Of a stretch of DNA of 28,420 bases, positions 24,061 to 28,420 are shown one piece after another. Position 1 is the stretch's first letter; each line of letters opens with the position of its first letter. Where the stretch lies: assembly GCA_021784975.1 (NCBI GenBank), contig JAJYGU010000384.1:1-28420 (forward strand), read 5' to 3'. The position numbers were made by a program, and so were the translations under genes. The notes under the pieces were generated by a model. The model worked only from the letters and a program-made list of their open reading frames with translations, did not search any database and was not told where the DNA came from. Origin of the DNA: Planctomycetota bacterium. Its GTDB lineage: Bacteria; Planctomycetota; Planctomycetia; Pirellulales; Thermoguttaceae.

Positions 24061-24098
24061 GTCCCGATTTTTCTGGCACGAGGCCACAAAAAAAGGGA
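24061..24098. repeat. Palindromic repeat, GGGACTGTCCC family, copy 2
   Basis: The arms TCCCGATTTTTCTGGC (24062-24077) and 24083-24098 are imperfect reverse complements around an ACGAG loop. Layout and inner GGCA-N-GAGGCC core match copy 1 at 17020-17071. It starts 11 bp after the WD40 stop and may serve as its 3' hairpin. Confidence 0.7.
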
Positions 24099-24187
24099 AT
24101 CGAAAATTGGTGCGGTCCGAGAACGCGGAAGGAAAGAGGCAGTCGCCGGCCACCCATGCCGGCGGCAAGTTCAACAGGGAGGTTGAC

Positions 24188-27100
24188 GTGCGTTTTCTGC
24201 GAAAAATCCAGGAACGGCTTGTATCTTCTCGGTCTCGTCGGAAGTCCCCGCGGCGGGCGACGCACGGCTCGCATTCACGGTTTCGCGTCTGCCGTTTCGA
24301 GCAGATGGAGCCGCGGGAGCTGTTGTCGGTTATGCCCACGCCGATCCACGTGGGGACCACGTATCTGGAGGACTCCAATCCCACCGACACCTCGGAATAC
24401 CTGGTGAAAAACGGCGTCCTGACCAGCACGCAGGTGGCCGACTTGTTCGAGGTCAGCTACACCGGCGGGGCGCCCGGCAGCGAGCTGACCAGCCTAACGA
24501 TCAACCTCAAGAACAACATCTTTTTCAACACTTCCCCCTCGACGGCCGCCAGCTACGGCTGGTTCCCGCTGCAGATTGTCAGCCACGACGGCTTCCAGAT
24601 CACCTCGCAGTCGGTCGCGCCCGGCAGCTCCACGATGGTCTTGACCTTCAGCGGTTTCACCGCCGGCGACATGCTCGTCTTGACCGTGCGCCTTGGCGTG
24701 GACGCAAACAGCTCGACATCGACCGGGATTACCTCGGTGGTCGAGGGCGCTGACCTTCAGGGATCGACCTTCACGGCCGACTTCACGGCGCCCCACTCCA
24801 CCGACGTCAGTGTCACCAGCGCCTACTACGATTTCTTTGATTTCAGCGGCACGGGCTTGGAGAACGTGCTGCCCAACGACAACTACAACAATGCCGCCGC
24901 CCTGGATTACGTGCCGCAAGGGGCTTCCCTGGGGCCGGTTTACACCGCCGGCGCCTGGGGGGCCGCCCAGCAAGAGCCGCTGGCCACCCTCTCCGGCACC
25001 GTCTACTACGACCTGAACGCCGACAACCAACAAGAATCGGGCGAGCCGGGCATCGCCGGCGTCACCGTGACCCTCTATTCGCTCAACGGAAACACCTATA
25101 CCTCAACGGGGATCACCACGACTACCGACGCCAACGGGAACTACGAGTTTGCCGACCTGGCGCCAGGCACGTACCAAGTGGTGGAAACCCGGCCCGACGG
25201 CTACGTAAGCGTCGGCGACACCCCGGGCACGGTGAACGGCCAGACGCGGGGCACGACGGCCGGAATGACCACTCTCATCGGAATCAACCTCAATTACGGC
25301 GACGACAGCATCCAAAACAATTTCGCCAACACCAAGTACGCCAGTGTCAGCGGCTATGTGTACGTCGATGCCAATGACAACGGCGTCAAGGATCCGGGCG
25401 AGGCGGGCCTGCCGGCCGCGCAGCTCACCTTGCTCGACGCCAACGGCAATGTGCTGGCCACCACCACGACCGATTCTACCGGCTATTATCAGTTCAACAG
25501 CCTAATGCCCGGCACGTATGCGGTGACGGTGGCCCAGCCGGCCGGGTATTACCCGGGCCTCGACTCGTCCGGCACCGCCGGCGGCACCGCTCACAACCCC
25601 GGCAATTTGATCGACGGCATTCCCTTGGCCGGCGGGGTGGTGGGGCTAAACTACAACTTTGGCGAGTTGCTGCCGGCCAGCGTCGGCGGCACCGTGTTCG
25701 TCGATCTCAACAATAACGGCGTAATCGACAGCGGCGACACCCGCCTGGCCGGCGTCACCGTCTATTTGGAAGACTCGTCGGGCAACATCGTTGATTCGAC
25801 GACCACCGATTCGCAAGGCAACTATAGCTTCACCGATTTGCAGCCGGGCACCTACGCGGTGGAAGAAGTACCGCCCGGCGGCTATCTCGAAAACAGCGAT
25901 TGGATCGGCTCGGCCGGCGGCCAAACCGACGGCCTGACCCGGATGGTGAACATCAACCTGGGCCAGGGAGTTGCCGGTACCGGCTACAACTTCACCGAGA
26001 CGCTGCCGGGAACCATCAGCGGCTTCGTCTTCCAGGACGGGCCGCCGATCCAACTGCAGAACGGCGAGCCGATGCCCAACATCCCCTCGGTCCGCGACGG
26101 CAAGCTCACCGCCAACGATCCACGGCTGGCCGGCGTGACTATGGTCCTCTGCGATGGCAGCGGCATTCCCTTGACCGACGCCGGCGGCAACCAGATCACC
26201 ACGGTCACCGACGCCAACGGTTACTATCAGTTCGCCGGGCTGGAGCCGGGAATGTATTCCGTCAAGGAGGTTCAACCCAACGGCTATGTGCCCGGCGTCG
26301 ACACCGCCGGCACGGCCGGCGGCCTGGTGGTCAACACCTACACCTACTCCACCATTAGCCCCCAAGTCTTGAGCACTCTGGCGGTGACTGCCAGCGACAC
26401 CGTCATCGCCGGTATTAAGCTCATGCCGGGCGACACGGCCACTCAGTACAACTTCAGCGAAGTGCTGGTGAACCCCGCGCCCCCGTCGCCGCCGGTCAAC
26501 CCGCCGCCCGGCATCCCGCCGTTGGTGCCGCCGCCGGCCCCGGACTTCCCGTTGTTGGGACCGCCCATGCAACTGCCGGGCAGTGATTACACCTCGCCGG
26601 GCATCGTGTCTGCCCCGGCGCCCCAGATCATGATGCAACCCATGTTTGGCGGCGCGGCCGCGCCGGCCGATTACACTTGGCACCTCAGCGTGATCGACGG
26701 CGGCTCGCCCCGCAACGCCGCCTTAAGCGACCAGTTCACCGCCTATACGCCCACTGAATACTTCGATGCAGCCGCCTGGACCGGCGACAACCTGGACCAG
26801 GGCGAGTTCATCCTGGCCGACCAGAACGGCGTGCCCATCAAGCGGTTCCACTTCGGGCTCCGCCATGCCACCCCGGTGACCGGCGACTGGGACGGCAGCG
26901 GTTGCACTAAGGTCGGTGTGTTTCTCGACGGCCTGTGGTTCTTCGACCTCAACGGCAACGGCCATTGGGACGAAAACGATTTGTGGGCCAAGTTGGGCAA
27001 AATGGGCGATCAACCAGTCGCCGGTGACTGGGACGGCGACGGCAAGACCGATATCGGCATCTTTGGACCGAAGTGGATCGGCGACGCCAGGGCGGCGGCC

Positions 27101-27703
27101 GCCGACCCGGGCCTGCCTGACGTGCAGAACACGCAACGCGGCCGGCAGAAGAACATGCCGCCGGACCCGATGGATGCCGCCGTCGGCTATCGCACCATGA
27201 AGCACGGCAAGGCCGGCAAGCTCCGCTCCGACCTGATCGACCACGTGTTCCGCTACGGCACCAAGGGCGATATCGCCGTGGTCGGCGACTGGAACGGCGA
27301 CGGCGTCTACACCATCGGCATCTTCCGCAACGGCACCTGGTTCCTCGATATGGACGGCGATGGCCGCTGGAGTCCCGGCGACGTGATGTTCAAGTTTGGC
27401 CAGGAAGGCGACCTCCCGGTGGTCGGCGATTGGACCGGCGACGGCGTGTCGAAGGTGGGCGTTTACCGCAATGGCAAGTTCTACCTCGACACCAACAACA
27501 ACCACCAGCTCGACGCCCAGGACAAGGTGCTCGAGTTAGGCTCGCCCGGCGATAAGCCGGTGGTGGGCGACTGGACCGGCGACGGGGTGGACAAGGTGGG
27601 CGTGTATCACGATGCGGTGCCAGCTTCCGATGCCGGCGGCGACACCGGTGCCGTGTCGTCGCCAGCGGCCGCCGATGCGGCCCCACCAGCGGCCGTCCAG
27701 TAA
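24188..27703 (+). CDS. Large secreted SdrD_B / FG-GAP repeat protein
   Basis: A 1171-residue predicted surface or extracellular protein. The N-terminus is Arg-rich with a LEPR-XLL type motif, FEQMEPRELLS (residues 37-47), a planctomycete export/anchoring hallmark. Residues about 55-255 form an unassigned beta-rich domain. Four SdrD_B-like beta-sandwich repeats start near 268, 387, 499 and 610, each with D-x-N-x-N-G calcium-type loops and ending in a G-Y-N-F-like strand. A Pro-rich linker (about 761-798) follows. Five FG-GAP-like repeats open with GDW(D/N/T)GDG-type motifs at about 899, 946, 1033, 1080 and 1127. The start is a GTG preceded by GGGAGG; the upstream open frame is out-of-register WD40 sequence. 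Likely structural or adhesive, Ca2+-binding. Confidence 0.88.
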   Translation: MRFLRKIQERLVSSRSRRKSPRRATHGSHSRFRVCRFEQMEPRELLSVMPTPIHVGTTYLEDSNPTDTSEYLVKNGVLTSTQVADLFEVSYTGGAPGSELTSLTINLKNNIFFNTSPSTAASYGWFPLQIVSHDGFQITSQSVAPGSSTMVLTFSGFTAGDMLVLTVRLGVDANSSTSTGITSVVEGADLQGSTFTADFTAPHSTDVSVTSAYYDFFDFSGTGLENVLPNDNYNNAAALDYVPQGASLGPVYTAGAWGAAQQEPLATLSGTVYYDLNADNQQESGEPGIAGVTVTLYSLNGNTYTSTGITTTTDANGNYEFADLAPGTYQVVETRPDGYVSVGDTPGTVNGQTRGTTAGMTTLIGINLNYGDDSIQNNFANTKYASVSGYVYVDANDNGVKDPGEAGLPAAQLTLLDANGNVLATTTTDSTGYYQFNSLMPGTYAVTVAQPAGYYPGLDSSGTAGGTAHNPGNLIDGIPLAGGVVGLNYNFGELLPASVGGTVFVDLNNNGVIDSGDTRLAGVTVYLEDSSGNIVDSTTTDSQGNYSFTDLQPGTYAVEEVPPGGYLENSDWIGSAGGQTDGLTRMVNINLGQGVAGTGYNFTETLPGTISGFVFQDGPPIQLQNGEPMPNIPSVRDGKLTANDPRLAGVTMVLCDGSGIPLTDAGGNQITTVTDANGYYQFAGLEPGMYSVKEVQPNGYVPGVDTAGTAGGLVVNTYTYSTISPQVLSTLAVTASDTVIAGIKLMPGDTATQYNFSEVLVNPAPPSPPVNPPPGIPPLVPPPAPDFPLLGPPMQLPGSDYTSPGIVSAPAPQIMMQPMFGGAAAPADYTWHLSVIDGGSPRNAALSDQFTAYTPTEYFDAAAWTGDNLDQGEFILADQNGVPIKRFHFGLRHATPVTGDWDGSGCTKVGVFLDGLWFFDLNGNGHWDENDLWAKLGKMGDQPVAGDWDGDGKTDIGIFGPKWIGDARAAAADPGLPDVQNTQRGRQKNMPPDPMDAAVGYRTMKHGKAGKLRSDLIDHVFRYGTKGDIAVVGDWNGDGVYTIGIFRNGTWFLDMDGDGRWSPGDVMFKFGQEGDLPVVGDWTGDGVSKVGVYRNGKFYLDTNNNHQLDAQDKVLELGSPGDKPVVGDWTGDGVDKVGVYHDAVPASDAGGDTGAVSSPAAADAAPPAAVQ

Positions 27704-27746
27704 ATCGGGGGTTGGTGCATTCTGATGTCTAAAGAATGGTCCGCGG

Positions 27747-27761
27747 GCGGAACTCTTCCGC
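27747..27761 (+). terminator. Weak hairpin after the surface protein gene
   Basis: GCGGAA-CTC-TTCCGC forms a 6-bp stem followed by TGTTTC, 44 bp after the stop. The U-tract is poor, so it is only a possible terminator. A second perfect hairpin, CCGCGA-GCT-TCGCGG, follows at 27808-27822. Confidence 0.25.
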
Positions 27762-27901
27762 TGTTTCGGGGTTAATAGAATTGGGGGGGGCGGCCGCGAA
27801 GGACACGCCGCGAGCTTCGCGGATCGGAGGCAGGCGGCAACCCGGCAATAACCCAGGCCGGGCTGCATCAGGTTTACCAATTTGCTTCAGGGACGGTGCC
27901 A

Positions 27902-28099
27902 ATGGCCCAAGGCTTCATCAAAACCCTGACGGCCAGGCATTTCGGATTTATCAGGTCCGAAAACGACGAGGAGTTGTTCTTTCACGCCTCCAGCGTGCGG
28001 GGGGCAACCTTCGACGAATTGCGCGAAAGCCAAGAAGTATCCTATATCGAGCAGCACGGCCCAAAAGGCCGCTACGCCGAAAATGTCAAACCGGTATAG
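27902..28099 (+). CDS. Diverged cold-shock-domain protein
   Basis: A 65-residue single-domain OB-fold protein. RNP1 is altered to RHFGFI and RNP2 reads ELFFHASSV, with an acidic SENDEE insert between them. It is clearly a paralog of the protein at 7340, sharing MxQGxIK at the start and a terminal VKPV/VQPV, but lacks the usual Gly before FGF. The ATG at 27902 is preferred to GTG at 27896. RNA binding is likely but may differ in affinity. It follows the large surface protein gene by 198 bp. Confidence 0.85.
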   Translation: MAQGFIKTLTARHFGFIRSENDEELFFHASSVRGATFDELRESQEVSYIEQHGPKGRYAENVKPV

Positions 28100-28302
28100 T
28101 TTCGCCACTCGTCACTTGGCGCCCCACCCAATTGGTGTATTGCACCGGCGGCCGTTTGATCCATAATAGAAGTGGCTGGCCAGCCAAGCGAGAAGGGCCG
28201 ATACACCGGGTTTTGACCGCTGGCTCGATCGGAAACATGGGCAGCAGGTAACCGAGCGTGGCGTACCGCCCCTCCGACGGAAAAACACGATCGCATTTTG
28301 AG
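28100..28302 (+). other. Possible structured RNA 3' of the cold-shock gene
   Basis: No protein is recognisable. Nested complementarity is visible: GGTGTAT (28134-28140) with ATACACC (28201-28207), CGGCC (28149-28153) with GGCCG (28196-28200), and the 14-bp palindrome TGGCTGGCCAGCCA (28173-28186) inside. It may be a long 3' UTR or a small RNA ending at the terminator at 28303-28330. It does not match tmRNA, SRP RNA or RNase P RNA as far as I can see. Confidence 0.3.
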
Positions 28303-28330
28303 GAAGCCCGCCTCTCTTTGTGCGGGCTTC
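28303..28330 (+). terminator. Intrinsic terminator
   Basis: GAAGCCCGC (28303-28311) and GCGGGCTTC (28322-28330) form a perfect 9-bp stem with a 10-base loop, followed by a T-rich tail (TTCGTTTCTT). It is the clearest intrinsic terminator in the window. Confidence 0.8.
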
Positions 28331-28420
28331 TTCGTTTCTTGGACCTTGGCGGGTACAATTCCCAACTCTACCCCGGATTACTCACGCCGCCGGATGTGCG
28401 CCGCGCAGGGTGCTCAATCG

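Noticed and set aside
23822..24187. N-terminal extension of the large surface protein into the WD40 gene
   Set aside because: It is the WD40 coding sequence and palindrome read in another frame; a GTG with GGGAGG at 24188 followed by the Arg-rich LEPR-XLL region is the better start.
1..28420. tRNA, rRNA or CRISPR loci
   Set aside because: I saw no tRNA cloverleaf with a TTCGANNC arm, no rRNA signature and no regularly spaced direct repeats.

Overview
The window is GC-rich bacterial DNA, most likely from a planctomycete (class Planctomycetia, possibly Pirellulales-like). The evidence is the LEPR-XLL type N-terminus on a large secreted SdrD_B/FG-GAP protein, the ribH-nusB-ftsY gene order, a Gfo/Idh/MocA oxidoreductase, isolated SLBB and secreted WD40 proteins, weak or absent Shine-Dalgarno sequences at many genes, and dispersed palindromic repeats I associate with planctomycete genomes. 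The taxonomic call is an inference from gene content; no rRNA marker is present.

Layout. (1) 107-1587: a VapBC-type toxin-antitoxin pair, a Nudix hydrolase and a truncated antitoxin remnant on the minus strand. (2) 1775-6436: an OPT-family transporter followed 12 bp later by a secreted S46 dipeptidyl-peptidase, a likely peptide cleavage and uptake operon. (3) 6657-8781: a small Lys-rich secreted protein, a cold-shock-domain protein and an SLBB export lipoprotein. (4) 8778-13904, minus strand: hydE-hydG-aspA-hydF, the full set of [FeFe]-hydrogenase H-cluster maturases plus an aspartase, with its own -10 box. No hydrogenase structural gene is in view. (5) 13980-15787, minus strand: a membrane-anchored acyl-carrier-like protein lacking the phosphopantetheine serine, translationally coupled to a secreted double-SIS-like protein. 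(6) 15956-22390, minus strand: Gfo/Idh oxidoreductase, SAM methyltransferase, ftsY, a stand-alone duplicate of the FtsY N domain, nusB, ribH, rho and coaE. (7) 23028-28099, plus strand: a secreted seven-bladed WD40 protein, a roughly 1170-residue SdrD_B/FG-GAP surface protein and a second cold-shock-domain protein. The window ends in a possible structured RNA region with a strong intrinsic terminator.

The most unusual items are: (a) the 91-residue stand-alone FtsY N-domain paralog between nusB and ftsY, bracketed by inverted arrays of a GGGATTA heptamer that could pair in the mRNA just upstream of the ftsY start; (b) the hyd maturation operon with an embedded aspartase, suggesting anaerobic H2 metabolism with a remotely encoded hydrogenase; (c) the Ser-less membrane ACP-like / secreted SIS-like pair; (d) a palindromic repeat family that supplies C-terminal codons to neighbouring genes.
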